Counted from the stretch's first letter, positions 34,968 through 48,001 are shown. The stretch is DNA of 64,000 nt from Rhizophagus irregularis (GCF_026210795.1 NC_089436.1:4712001-4776000), one strand, 5' to 3'. The notes: generated by a model not told the origin, from the letters alone. Translations and numbers: made by a program.

Positions 34968-36099
34968 ATGGTATTCGCAGAAAATAAACGATCAACTGAA
35001 CCTTATTCTTTTATTCTTTTAAAGAAATTATGTTCATTAACAATTATTATTTTACTTTTATACTATTCTTACGATCAACTTTCACAATATTATAAATCAA
35101 TTTCTAAACCCAAGATCACTTTCCATAATTTAGATATATTTGATAATATTAATATTACTATAGGAATTTGTGGTCAAATTGAAAATTGTACTTACAACGA
35201 TAAAAATAAATGCAGGACAGCTAATGACATTCCTATAGAATATGCGAGATTCAATTCTCCTGGTTGTTCTCGTTATTCTCGTTATACTTTTGACTATGAA
35301 AGCGAGATAATTATAGAAATAATTCCTAATATCACGTATGTTTATTTAGATGGACTTGAAATAGATAAATATTATATATCAGATGATGAGTTGAATCTTA
35401 TATATAATCCGGACGAACAAATTACGGTCGTATATTATTCACCTATAATAATAAAACGAATATCAAGGAAGTATGCGTATGGTCTTGCAGGTGGAGAGGG
35501 AGATGAATATGTAAGGTTTAATGCACATACGGATATAACAACTTTAACGACTCCAAATATAACGACGCTTGTATTAAGACCATTATCAATGAATATATAT
35601 TATCAAGAAGAAACTTATTATGATCGTAAATATTAAATTAACTTAATTTTTAAAGAAAATAATTTTAATTTAAATATTAAAAACTAATTATTGCTTTTTT
35701 TAGTTGGTTCGATTACATCGAGTATTGGTGGATTCTACACTTCTTTATCTGGAATCTTTGTATTTTTATTTGGAGCATCTAAATTAGCACCATGGTGAGC
35801 GAAATAATTATATATAATTCGTAAATATATATTATTATAATATTATTTCTTTTTATAGGGGATTTATGCAAACACGTATGTTTAATTTCCTATGTATAAG
35901 ATATCAAAGAAAACTTGTAAGGAAACTTAAAAGCAAATATGAAACAATTCCATTCGTTAGTGGAAGAATTAAAAATGTTACCTTGGAAGAACGTGTTCAA
36001 AGTATCGAAAATTTGCTTGAAGAATATTATCTTAATACGGATTTTTTGAAATTATTATTAGAAGAAAATAAAGACAATAGCTTCGATGATAAAGTCTAG
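34968..36099 (+). CDS. Gene B of pair 3: two-pass membrane protein
   Basis: Exons 34968-35625, 35704-35794 and 35859-36099 give 329 aa. The start MVFAENKRSTEPYSF matches B4. The first membrane segment is about residues 20-37 (LTIIILLLYYSY). The ectodomain has paired cysteines (ICGQIENCTY, SPGCSRYS), NIT sites and the family block YGLAGGEGDEYVRFNAHTD. Exon 2 encodes SSIGGFYTSLSGIFVFLFGA. The tail is LYQRK-like (RYQRKLVRKLKSKYETIPFV) with LEERVQSIENLLEEYYLNTD. The exon-1 stop at 35636 is inside the intron. Divergent partner: A3. Confidence 0.87.
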
Positions 36100-37284
36100 A
36101 TTTTTACTTGCGACATAAATTTCTTGAATATCATCTTATTCACCTATAGGACTAATTAATGCATTAGTGTATTATTGGATAAGCACTATCTTAAAATTCA
36201 ATATTTACTTAAACGGTGTTTTATAGGCTATTGGACTAATTTAAGTATCAGTAAATATTGAATAATTGCCGAATAACTATTTATTATAGTTACTTGGAAT
36301 AATAAACTTTACACAACTTAGATAACGAGTTGTACTAATATAAATTATCAAATAGTAAATGCCTGATAAAATGTCATAAGTGATTTGTCGAAAAGTTAAC
36401 CTAGACCGAGTCTAGGCTTTCTATCCTAGATCTATCTTATCTTAGGCCAGCTGATCGTTAATTCAGTGATGGAAAACGACCAGGTCATTTGGCCATTTTG
36501 AAATGACCCTTCGAATGACCTAGTCATTCGGTTTAGAATTAATTCAGGCCAAATTTATGATGCCGGCCAGAATTACAAAATTTATATTATCACGTGATAT
36601 AATTTTATCCTCACTACATAGATAATTTTGGCCAGAATTATGTTATAATTTTTAAATGACAATGCTGAAATAACCAAATGGCATGTGACCAGACATTTGA
36701 GCATTTGAGTCACTGGTTTATTCAAAAGCATGAAAAGCATGCAATGTCTTTGCGTGTTATCAGTTATTGCCAATAAAATTTTAGGATCAGGTATAGAAAC
36801 AAAAAATTATAACATTGGCTTTCTAAAGTGTTCATGTAATTGATGATCATGTGATTACAATGCTTTAGGACGCTCCTAACAGTTCCTGTTTCCTAATTCC
36901 TAGTTTAAAAGAAATAAACGCTCGTTCTTTTTCTTACACTACTACTCTTTCATTTGATCTTTTTTTTTTATACTCCTTTTTTTTACACAAATTATTTTTC
37001 TTTTTTTTCTTTAAACTAAATATTTTTTTTTAATTACTATTAATTTACGATAAAAGAAAACTTTTTAATCAAGAATTTCAAGTCTGAATAAATATAAGGT
37101 GGTTCTTTCTAATAATTACACCTTAGCACTTGCAATTGGTAAATTTATTCTGGTTTCTTTGAGTTATGAATTAAATTATTATGTATTGTTTGAAACTTCT
37201 TTACTCAGTTGTCAAATATTTGATAAATATTTCTAATAGTTGGTGTAGTTTATTTTTTACATAATTTTTTATCATAAAAATTCC

Positions 37285-37440
37285 AAGATAAATGTTACAC
37301 GCTTATTAGCGTATACTATAAAAAAAAATTTATCAGTTATGAATTTTTTAAGATAAATGTTATGCGTGTATTAGCGTATACTATAAAAAAAGTTTATAAA
37401 AATTTTTTCTAAGATAAATCTTTTCCAAGATAAATGTTAC
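37285..37440. repeat. Tandem repeat of about 65 bp
   Basis: aagataaatgttacacg, then ttagcgtatactataaaaaa, then a tttat-rich stretch occurs about twice in full, with a partial third copy ending near 37440. Substitutions separate the copies. Confidence 0.65.
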
Positions 37441-38235
37441 ACGAAAATAAATTTTGTCCAATGGATTTCAGTGGCTGATTAAGCCAGTCATATTTATGAA
37501 GGGTTCTGCTTTGGAAATATATACGTGTAAATATTTCAAATATTTCACTATACTACTTTCTTAAAAATAAATATAACTAAATAAAATCCATATAAAAATC
37601 CAATCCGAGTTCACATAACAAAAATTATTTGTTAAAAAGATCAGTTGTAGGTAGGGTCGATGATATGCGGGTGCGGCATAGTTTATCGTAGGGTACGTCT
37701 AACCGCCCGATTACCCCAAAAAATTCCACAAATTCCACAATATCACACTTTTTTCATTAATAATATAGATTTGTTTTATTTTTTTAAGTCCTTTTCAAAT
37801 TTACTTATTTTATTATTGCATAGTTAAAATAACTTTTAATACTAAATATATACTAGAATACTATTTTTACTGAAAACTTGGGACAAAATACTTTTAAAAA
37901 TATGTATAATAAAGGATATATTTTTGTGCATCGCATTTGTTAATAGTTTAAATATATTTAATTATAGAAACATACAGTACATAGATGCCTTAAAGTAGTA
38001 CAAATTTTTTTATTAAAATAAATTATATAACGAATTTTTTAAATTTTAAAAAAGAAATATTTCACTTTTTATAAAATATTGCAAGATAAAACCTTGCTCT
38101 TTTTGTTTTTGAAAAATATCGCGAGGATAAATGGTTTACAAATATTAGATTTATTATTCACCTTTCAAAATGGAATGTTAAGCATTTTATGATAGGATGA
38201 CGTTCACATTTTGAGGGAGGAATAAAGTTTATCCG

Positions 38236-38283
38236 GTATCACGTGATTTTATAATAAATAGCAATATTCAAATCACGTGATAC
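38236..38283. repeat. Inverted pair of CACGTG palindromes
   Basis: gtatcacgtgatt at 38236-38248 and its exact complement aatcacgtgatac at 38271-38283. Each arm is itself nearly palindromic around CACGTG. Confidence 0.7.
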
Positions 38284-38324
38284 GAATAACTACCTTGAAT
38301 CAAATTTGATTTACCCAATATAAC

Positions 38325-38353
38325 AGTTATTCGGCACTTCGTGCCGAATAACT
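38325..38353. repeat. 13-bp perfect hairpin past the 3' end of A4
   Basis: agttattcggcac, a ttc loop, then the exact complement. It lies 113 bp beyond the A4 stop codon in the direction of A4 transcription, so it could sit in or near its 3' untranslated region. Alternatively it is a stray palindrome. Confidence 0.6.
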
Positions 38354-38465
38354 ATTAAATATTTATTTGCAATAAACAAAAATGAAAATAAATTAAAAAA
38401 TATAATTAAGAATTAAATAAAACTTATAAGAATTATTGAGACATTATAAAAATAAAAAGGTAAAT

Positions 38466-41092
38466 TTAAGAAGGATTCACATTTATCTTAACGGATTCAT
38501 CTACCTTATTTAATAACTCTTGAGAAATTACACCAGCAACGCTCATACCATTAGCTTCTTTATATTTAAACTCTTTTTGGCCAAAATTAACTTTTAATTT
38601 ACAAAAACCATTAGAACCAATTGTAGGATACCACTTATCATAAAATAGACCAGTATAAGCGATACCCAAATTTTCACCGTTCTTTGTAAAGAAAACTTGC
38701 CCAGTTTTTCGGCAATAACCACAACCTATTACGTCATTTTCATCACCCCATTTTTCAGCATATTTTGACCCAGTATACTTTTCATTGTGGAATTTTCTAC
38801 CTTCATCTGAATGAAATCCAACTGAATGTGTATCACAACCAGGTAATCTTAAAGTAAAAAAATAGAATTAAAAATCGCTTAAATATGAAAAAAGTTTTTT
38901 TTTTAATAAAAAATCAATACCTATTAGTTGGATAATGTTTCGTGGCGAGACCAATAGCAATTATTGTTTTATTATTATTCGGATTTGACAAGATTGTTAT
39001 TTCATAGTAGTAGAACCAATACTCTGTCGGAAATAAAATTTGAGAAGAGATGAAAGCGTCTATTATCATGATTGAATAAAAGCGATAAAAATAAGTTAAT
39101 AGAGGAAAGTAAACTAATTATGAATAATAAAATGCAGTCATCATTCTGATATTAATAGTTCTTACTCATTTTCAAAGCAGAGTTCAATGAATTCTTCTTT
39201 ATATTATGTAAAGGATAATTTGTCTGTATCATTACGTCATATTTAGCGTTAAAACTAATTATAACATTATTTTTGTTCTCGTCACTTCCATCATTATCGG
39301 TGTTTTTAGTTTCATCAATTCCGCCATTATCGACGTTGTTATCGGCGCTTACACTGTTGTCATTATTCTTTACAATATCTAATAGTAAAAGCCTTGATTT
39401 AGGTTCAAATTTCCATTCATCGATACTTAAATTATCTAAATTCGACCTTTTTCTTAAAGATTTCAAAAAAAGTTTTTTCAAAAACTCTTTAATTTTTCGT
39501 AGTAGAATTTGTTTATCTTCTGATCCATATACTAAAATAAATAAATAAGTTAGCCTATAAAATAATAATAATAAAAATCATAATAATAAAGGAAAAAATT
39601 TTTTGTTACTTACTTTGTATAATAATATCCCTATCAATCCATTTATGACATAAGCATGTGTTAATAAATAAAATTGTTATAAAAAACAGGGTGGATATAC
39701 CTAATATGAATATATAATAATAATTTGTTAATTTATGATTTTAATTATTTTAATATGAACAATTTAATAGAATTTATTTACCAATAAAGAACCTCCATCT
39801 ATATGAAATATCATTATCAATGGAGAGTCTAACGTTAACATTGGCTGAATTAACTAGAATGTACTGGTTAGTATAATTAATATAATCGAAAAAAAAAACT
39901 GCTTAAAAGTTACGATTACCATAATCCACAATATCCACTTTAATAAAAAAATGATAATAAAAGAAATAATCTTTGCAAAAAATCCATAGTTTATAAAGTA
40001 TAATTACTACTTCAATTAGACTTGCAATATAAAATAAGGCATAAAGAATCCTTGAACGTTTTCGTATCGCTACGAAAACAATTGAAATTGGAATAATTGT
40101 AATAATGCCTAATATATTACACAATATATTCAATATATTAAGAATCTTAATTTTATCAAAAAACAATAATTTCCAATAATCTATTTTTTTAATTTGAAAA
40201 ATCTCATATATTTCTGACATCAATATCCAAATTCCAAGAAATGAAATCGTAATTAAAAGTAAAATCTCTTCTAGTTGGTATATAATACGGATGTCTAATA
40301 GAAATAAAATTAATACAGCGATAGAATTAGAAAAGATTTAATTTATAAAGACAACATACATTTCTTAATTTTCTTATCGACATCCGGTTTCTTAATCCAT
40401 TCCCAAAACCTAATTTTAAAATACCGGTGATGATTTTACCGGTTGTGATTCGTAAAGGTACAATATAAATTATCACGTATTCTTTATAAAATTAATAAAA
40501 AATAATATATATAAAAATTACCCTATCCTTAATAATAAAATACCAAATACTATAAAAATAAATTGAAAAATTCCCAAAATTATCACCACAGGTATATATT
40601 TAGGTATATAATTCTTTTGTATATTTTCATTTATTTTATTTATAGCTTCAGATCGTTTCATTGAACCTTTACCGCTCAAATTATAATACTCGTACTCTGC
40701 TTCATTATTTAAATCAATTAAATAACCACTTTCATCAGTAGCTTATTATGCAGTAAAAAAAAAGACGTAGAATTAATAACTTGTTTTTTCATTAAAAATT
40801 AATATTTACACAGATGCTAAAAATCTTTACCATAATAATAGTCAAATTTGAAGACATTACAAAGCGTTAATATAAATGGAACAAGATTTACGATTAAAAA
40901 TGCTATATAATGTATTATGGTTTCATTATAGAATGCAAATAATCCACATAAAAAAACGAATGGAAATGTGGACCATAATGAAAATTTATTAACTATAAGA
41001 AAAAAAGAGTAAATAAAAAGAAAAATAATTTCGGAAATCATTATAAAAATAAACAAAAATTTTAAAAATTTTCTGACATTCATGTTTAACAA
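38466..41092 (-). CDS. Gene A of pair 4: polytopic membrane protein with SPRY domain
   Basis: Nine exons: 41092-40831, 40741-40522, 40409-40360, 40294-39920, 39853-39782, 39700-39614, 39531-39166, 39059-38921 and 38847-38466, giving 650 aa. Start MLNMNVRKFLKF; an internal ATG three codons later is possible. About eight membrane segments, including FLFIFIMISEIIFLFIYSFF and ILGIITIIPISIVFVAIRK. The linker is rich in N, D and G (NNDNSVSADNNVDN). SPRY has YWFYYYEITILSN, HSVGFHSDEGRKFHN, TGQVFFTKNGENLGIAYTG and WYPTIGSNGFCKLKVNFGQK. It ends like A1, with ISQELLNKVDES. B4 starts 147 bp away on the other strand. Confidence 0.87.
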
Positions 41093-41238
41093 TGTTCCCC
41101 AAGAATTGTATGTATTATCTGCTTTATATACTATATACGGAACAACTTGACAACATCACATATCACATAATCACAGTTGATCATTAAAACATTTATTTAT
41201 ATACTATTAGCATGTTGGTACGTTATTTTTAATTCAAA
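41093..41238. promoter_or_regulatory. Compact bidirectional promoter of pair 4
   Basis: Only 146 bp separate the A4 and B4 start codons, so both must use this stretch or reach into each other. It holds the 33-bp conserved block at 41142-41174 (core catcacatatcacataatca) and, on the A side, tatactatatacgg, close to tatacagtatatacgg of pair 1. B start codons of this family are preceded by ttaattcaaa. Confidence 0.65.
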
Positions 41239-42450
41239 ATGGTATTCTCAGAAAATAAACGATTAACTGAACCTTATTCTTTTATTTTTTTAAAGAAATT
41301 ATGCTCTTTTTCACTTATTATTATGCTTATTTTCTATACTTGTTATCAGTTTTCACAATTTTATAATTCGATTTTTAAATCCAATCTTATCATAAGTAAA
41401 TTAAATTTTGATTCAAATAAAACCAATATTACGATAGCAATTTGTGGTTCAAATGTAAATTGCTCCTACAAATATGCTTACAGTGATAGTAAATATAATG
41501 ATCCTAAAAATTGCGAAGTGGCCAATGAACCTCCTATTGAATATACTTATGACTTTTCTGGTTGTTATCGCTATTCTTTTACCCATGGGTATAAAGAAAT
41601 AGCAATATTATCTCCTAATATCACTAGTATTTATTTAGATGGACTTGAAACAGACAAATATTATCCACCAGATGTCAAGTTGAATCTTATACATTATTCG
41701 AAAGAACAAACTACGGTCATATATTATTCACCTACAATAATAAAACGAATATCTAATAGGTTTGCATATGGTCTTGCAGACGGAGAGGGAAAAGAATATG
41801 TCAACTTTAATATACATACGGATACATCAGATTTAACTCTAAATGGAACAACGTTTATATTAAGTCCACCATCAGAGGATATTTATTATCAAGAAGTAAC
41901 ATTTTATGATCGTAACTATTGAATTATTTTTTAATTTTTAATGACAATAATTTTAATTTTAAATAATAATAAAATATTTATCACCTTTTTAGTTGGTTTG
42001 ATTATATCGAACATTGGTGGATTCTTCAGTTCTTTATCTGGAATTTATGTATTTTTATTCGGAGCATCTAAATTAGCACCATGGTGAGTGAAATAATTAT
42101 ATACAATTCGTAAATATATATTATTCAAAATTTCTTTCTATAGGGGATTTTTGCAAACAAGTTTGTTTAATTGCCTATGTACAGGGTACCGAAGAGAATT
42201 CGTAAGGAAACTTAAAAACAGATACGAAACAATTCCATTCGTCAGTGGAAGAATTAAAAATGTTACTTTGGAAGAACGTATTCAAAGTATCGAAAAATTG
42301 CTTGAAGAATATTATCTTAATACGGATTTTTTGAATTTATTATTAGAGGACAATTGTGAAAAAGAAATATCTTCGGAAAGTCCTAGATCAACTCCTGAAG
42401 TAGTCGATGATGAAATCGATGATAAAGTCGAGATTATTACTGCGGCATAA
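41239..42450 (+). CDS. Gene B of pair 4: two-pass membrane protein
   Basis: Exons 41239-41911, 41993-42083 and 42144-42450 give 356 aa. Exon 2 is 91 bp, as in every B copy. First membrane segment about residues 20-38 (LIIMLIFYTCYQF). Ectodomain cysteines at ICGSNVNCSY, NCEVAN and SGCYRYS; NIT glycosylation sites; family block YGLADGEGKEYVNFNIHTD. Second membrane segment NIGGFFSSLSGIYVFLFGAS. The tail is longer than in B1 and B3, adding an acidic, serine-rich stretch (EKEISSESPRSTPEVVDDEI) before the C terminus. The exon-1 stop at 41922 lies just past the donor. Confidence 0.87.
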
Positions 42451-43286
42451 ATTTCTTGAATATCACCTAGAGAACTAATTAAGCTATCTATATTAAAAAA
42501 ATTTTAACGTTCAATCTTACTTCCATTAGCCAGTTTATCATATGACGCTAAACGAATTCAAAAAAGAGAAATTTATACGCCGATCATATTATTCTCTTGT
42601 CGCAAAGTAACTAAAAATATCATTATTGATTAATAGGATTCATTCATAATTTACTGTTTTTATACATGAATTTCCATTTGATTACGCATAAAGTTTAATT
42701 ATGCATAAAGTTATATTAGCTAATATTAGTTTCATAAGGAGCTTTACCCCGTAAGATCTTTTTAACCAATATATATAATACTAATTTTAACCAATAAAAA
42801 TGTGACATGTAAGATTTGCTTTCCTAAAATATTAGCGATTATCCCCTGATCGGCACCATTTGCAAATGTAGTTAGTTATACCTACTGGATAGCAAATTTT
42901 ATATGTATTGATTATCCGTTCCTAGGAAATTTTGCAGTAAAAATTAACTATTGATTATACTATAATAGACGGATTTGAAAATTTAATTCAGAAAGATTTG
43001 CATTTTCCAAATGAGAAAAACTTTCTATTAATTTATTAGTAGTCTCAATATTATTTTTCAAGTGTAATAGTAATAGTTCCGAAGCTTTTTAAAATTTAAT
43101 CATTTTTTTTTAAAATCTTTTAAAATGAAAAAAAAAACCAAGCGAAAGAAAATAGATTCAACAATAAAATATACTACTATAAAACATGTAAATGTCAGTG
43201 GATAAACCTGAACCCAGAACATGATCGGCCTATCGGCAGATCATTTATCCGATTCTAGACTTAGGCAGAACTAATACTTATATGTC

Positions 43287-43433
43287 ATGGCCCTTACTAC
43301 AAACAGATTCTTTTTAGGAAACACGCGGTTTCACGATCACCAAGAAAAATTCGACGTTGGCGTAACGTGCGACAAGTGGATTATAAATCTGTCAACAATT
43401 AGTACTCAAGACAAATTCCTTTTGGAGTGTTAA
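43287..43433 (+). CDS. Possible small ORF or gene scrap
   Basis: 48 codons from ATG to TAA, with a balanced composition (RFHDHQEKFDVGVTCDKWII) unlike the K/N/I/F-rich noise around it. No family recognised and no splice partners found. It could be a relic exon. Confidence 0.2.
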   Translation: MALTTNRFFLGNTRFHDHQEKFDVGVTCDKWIINLSTISTQDKFLLEC

Positions 43434-46400
43434 TCTATATTTCATAATTAGGTCTCTAATCACGAATTTTCCTAATGAAAATTCTGCAAATAAATTTTCA
43501 TCATATTGTGGAAGGAATACATCTGACTACAGAAATGTGTGATAGTTTACTCAGTGATAAATAAGAAGACTTTTCTAATATTGTATAATGTACATGCTAA
43601 TCATTTAATACGTGTATTATTTATTACTTTCACAATGTCGCAATTTTCATGAGCCCTCCAATAGTATTTACAGATGAAGCAGTTACATTTTCTTTACAAT
43701 TGATTTAATTAGATAGTTTTATTATTCATTCTAAACAATGAAACATGATACCATTTTATGCACTATTGCTTCATTAGAATAAAATTACAAATCATTTATT
43801 TCTGTTCCATTTTTGTTGTATACTAACTTGACATCAAATAATAAATTTTAAATTTTTAAATTGTTCTTTGATCTTCAAAGAAATAAATATATGTATATTT
43901 TTTTCTGTATATCATAATCAGAAAAAAAATGTTTCAACTATCAGATGAAAAAAGAAAAAAAAATATTGCTTCAGAAAGCATTTCATCCAAATTTTTTCAA
44001 AAAAAAAATTTTAACGAAAATTTTTAACACATTTATTAATAATAAGATTTCAATGTCATAATAATGGAATCTTATTGCGCCTTCATTAGAAAATATTTCA
44101 GTAATATAAAAAAAAGTTTCGGCATCATCTTTCACGAATAAAATAGATACAGAAAGATGAGGAGATGCAAAAAAAAATGATAGAAACCATTGAAACGGGT
44201 GACAAAAAAACGATCAGGAAAATAAATAAAGGGATTCTCTCGAATAATACATGTGACAATTGTGACCTACTAGTGTTTTACGATACACGGAAACGATATT
44301 ATTTCAAAATTAAGTTCGTTGAGCCAAGTTAAAATAATTAAATCAAGAAACTATTCAAGTAACAGACAGTAAGAGCAGAAGTAAACTTGTCAAAATCAGA
44401 GGATACAAATCACTTTCTTCGTGATATTTGTGATTATATGGTATAGAGACGATTAGGCGCTAGCACAAAGATAAAACAGATACATCACGTCATATATAAA
44501 ATCTTTCAAAAATAAATAACGAACAAATGATGATGGCATATTTTCGCAGCAATCGAGGAATCTATTGAAAATGAAAAACGAGGAAAACCTTAGTGGATCA
44601 AATTTCATCAAGCTTGAATACTAAAATAAAACGAATTATCACATGACACTATCCACCATGACACCATTTTGCATATTGAGTATAACATATAATGTGATTA
44701 AAAACTTACTTTTAATTAGAAAAAGTAAATTGGTCTCCTTTTGATTTTAGATAATATTCTAGAATTAGTTATTCGAAAAGTGAGATGATGATCGTCATTT
44801 ATAGATTTTCTGAAGATTATATATATATTATTTTTATTTTTTTATATTAGCACTAAATCGAACAAAATAAGAAATGAAAATTTATCAAAAAAATAAACTC
44901 AAATATTCCCATAATAAAAAATTCTGATTTTTTAAGAAAAATTTTATTCAGGAGTCCCACATTTATAATGGCTTCACTAATTAATTCAATTAATAAGCTT
45001 ATTAAGCTTTATCTAATTAAAGAATATAATTTTCGTGAGGACGATTCTTATAGATATAATTAAAATTCATTTTTATTAATTTGATTATTGTAAACATTCA
45101 TATCATTTAATGTTTTCATTCTAGCACGTCCGTATGGTTTTGGTTAGGGGAGTTAGCCAGAATTATGTTTTAATTTTGCATGGATGAGTTAAATTTAAAT
45201 TCCGTTATTTCTGGCAAGTTCACAATCACGTGTTTATCAATCAGAATATTTTTTATTTTCTTTGTATTGAATTGTTAATGATTAAGAAATGTCATTCTTT
45301 GGCAGAATATTCATTCAATGAAGTGTCTATTTAGTGGAATATCCCTTCAGCCAAATGGCTTTTGTGAAATGGGTTGCAGTGAAATAGACTTCAGTAAAAA
45401 ATTGATATGATATTGGATAAAATAACTGTATTATTTGAAATCTAAATATAAGATTTATAGAATTTCATTATATATTTACAGCCAAAAGACTTTCATGGAT
45501 AAGCACGATCGGTAAAAGGTAAATTATTAATTTTTTACAAATTAATTTCTAATTATAGATAATCGAGTTTATCACAGCAAGCTTTTTTATTAAAATGTTT
45601 TACCAAAATGTAGCGTGTTTGCTAATACTAGTGACAACTTTACTATGTTACATGTATCGCTGGGTTGTTTACTGATGTTTCATTCATATTCACGGGTGAG
45701 TCAAAGTGTTTATCAAGCGGTGCTGCATCTGTGTCAATAATGAATCAAATTATTAAAGAGAAAATTTTTTTTAAAGAGGTGATTATTTACTGGATAAAAC
45801 AATAGTAAAGAAGAAAATCAACAAGTGTTTTAATTGCATAATTGATTTTGTGTATTATTTGTGTTATTTACAATTTTTAATTTATAGTTAATTTTTTTTA
45901 AAAAAATATAATAACGCGTATTTCAAATTACTTTAAATTTATTATTAATGATGAGGCTTTTCTACATTGCGCCATGTTAAAATTTTCAAACTAATAATGT
46001 GAAAATGAGAGAGAAGTAAAGAATGTGTAATTAGGGCTGCGACCTGCCGGCCGTTATCGTCTATGAAAAGATTCGATAATCGATTCCAATTCCTACTTAA
46101 AAAGAAAAAAGAAAGTCAAATTAAGATTCAACCCATCTGGAAAGTCATTTTATACTCAAATGGAGAGGTAGTATTAGCGTAAAAATATTTAAAAAATACA
46201 AAAACACGGTAAAATATATTAAAACCATGAATATGATATACCAATATATATAGTTTTGCATAAAATTTCGTCGATAGCATTAAATTTTACACTCAATTAA
46301 TATGAAATATGTATATGGTGATGCCACAAGCCCACAACACTAGCGGTTATGTATCCTAATTTCGAAAAGTTCCTCTATTTTTAAGTAGACTTAACATCAA

Positions 46401-46849
46401 TAGTGCTGGCCAACACTTAAAATCACGTGACTCAATTAGTACGTATAAGAAATGAATCATAAAAATCAAACGGTACATTATGGGAGCTGGGGGGTTTTTT
46501 TTACTTTCCTCTTTTGTTTTAAGATGTATCTAACTTTTTTAGATTTTTTCTACATATAAAATAAGCTGGAATGGTTGGAGAACTTTTGCTTTTTTTTTCA
46601 TCTAAGAGTAGCTGAGAATACGGAATTTTTACTTTTTTCCCATTATTTAAGAACGTGATTAACGTTCTTTATATAATTTTATTTTTTTTGTATGAATTGC
46701 CTCTGGACTTCCTATTAGCCAGTTTTTTTTATTTTTTTATTTTTCATTAAATAACGTAATTAATTTTTTTGGGAATAATATCCTTTTTTTTTTTTGTATG
46801 AACCGGCTTTGGACTCCTCAAAAACGAGATTGAAATTCAGTCTTATTGA

Positions 46850-47060
46850 TTTTTTGATGGAGTAATGCCTCATAGACTGCGTACCATCTTTTGCAGACTC
46901 TCATAATGGAGCTTGCACAACCGTTGGGACGAAGCTAGGGATGCAATCGAAAATCTCAATGGGAATAATGTTAATAGTTATCATTTTCCCGCTCATTACT
47001 CTATACATAAGTTGAATTCAATTACTGTTTTTCCCTTACTTAAAAATAATTTTTTGGTTT
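46850..47060 (+). pseudogene. Coding-like remnant, unknown
   Basis: One frame reads DGVMPHRLRTIFCRLS, a stop, then WSLHNRWDEARDAIENLNGN and NSYHFPAHYSIHKLNSI. The composition is protein-like and broken by a single stop. Family not recognised. Confidence 0.25.
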
Positions 47061-47713
47061 AAGTCCACCTCTTCTAAGAATTTCTCGCAGTTCGTCAACA
47101 AATTAATTTATAAAAAAAAAAATGATCGGTTATATATTGAGTGCTGATAAACCATTTATTAGTACATCACATTCATAATAAAGCTTTAAAAGCTTTAAAG
47201 AATTCCATTATTATAATTGTTACAACTATTTTGAAAGGTAAATTATAATAAATCGCTTATAATAGTAGTACAATAGTTACTATTTTATTAGCATCCATAC
47301 GGAATAAAATATGAGATGTATAATATAAAGTATTTTTTGGGGAAAAACTATATTTTTGAAATTTTGAAAAGATTTTTTTTTTTAATCAATATACGCGTAT
47401 CTTTATTTGTTCTATCTATTGAAAATTTGATTTATGTTTTCCCATGTACTCTTTTACATAGTATATATTCTACCTAATTCTAAATTATTACATGTTATTT
47501 TTTTTTCTGTATTTTCTATTTTGATACTTTTATTTTTTTCTTCCTAACCAACTTCCTCATTCAATTTTCTTTTATCTCCTTTTTAATTCCATTTTTATAT
47601 TCTATTTCTATTACTTACTCACATCTAGGCAACCAAATTTTCGGTTTACACCAAAATGAAAATTCTGGACACGCGTGTCCACTATTTGCGCGGTAACGTG
47701 GCGCAGTAGCGAC

Positions 47714-47959
47714 CTAACTTTGTTCTGCTCTCACTCCAGCAATGACACGATCAACAGTAGAAAATATTTCCGTGATTTTTAAATTCTTCCCACAATTGGG
47801 AAATGGACATGGGTTTGGAACATTAAGTAGAAGCTTTTTTTTCAGCACAGAGTCCATGAAAAACGTGTCCAAAACTTTCGTCTCAAACTGCGATCTCATA
47901 ATTATGTACTGCGGTTCGGAGAAATTATGACTAATGATTGAATCGAGTGATTTGCACAA
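47714..47959 (-). CDS. Possible gene or exon with CPFPNC motif
   Basis: An 81-codon open frame with balanced composition, including PNPCPFPNCGKNLKITEIFS, in the first G+C-richer DNA left of the Crinkler. It starts 43 bp from the Crinkler ATG on the opposite strand. The CPFPNC pair could be half of a metal site. No family recognised; it may be part of a larger degraded gene. Confidence 0.3.
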   Translation of the reverse strand: MCKSLDSIISHNFSEPQYIIMRSQFETKVLDTFFMDSVLKKKLLLNVPNPCPFPNCGKNLKITEIFSTVDRVIAGVRAEQS

Positions 47960-48001
47960 TAAAAGACTAAAAGACGAGAATTTTTTGTATTATCGTACAA
48001 A

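Larger units (their letters stand above)
36100..38465. other. Spacer between pairs 3 and 4
   Basis: No gene recognised. The first 200 bases resemble other B 3' flanks. 36470-36800 has ggccagaatta words around CACGTG at 36591. A tandem repeat occupies 37285-37440. Two CACGTG sites and a hairpin lie just past the 3' end of A4. Confidence 0.5.
42451..47700. other. Longest spacer, no confident gene
   Basis: Mostly AT-rich with long homopolymers. Two stretches look more protein-like than the rest: a 48-codon frame at 43287-43433 and a remnant at 46850-47060. G+C rises towards 47640 as the Crinkler region begins; a 16-bp perfect palindrome (tggacacgcgtgtcca) lies at 47666-47681. Confidence 0.5.
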
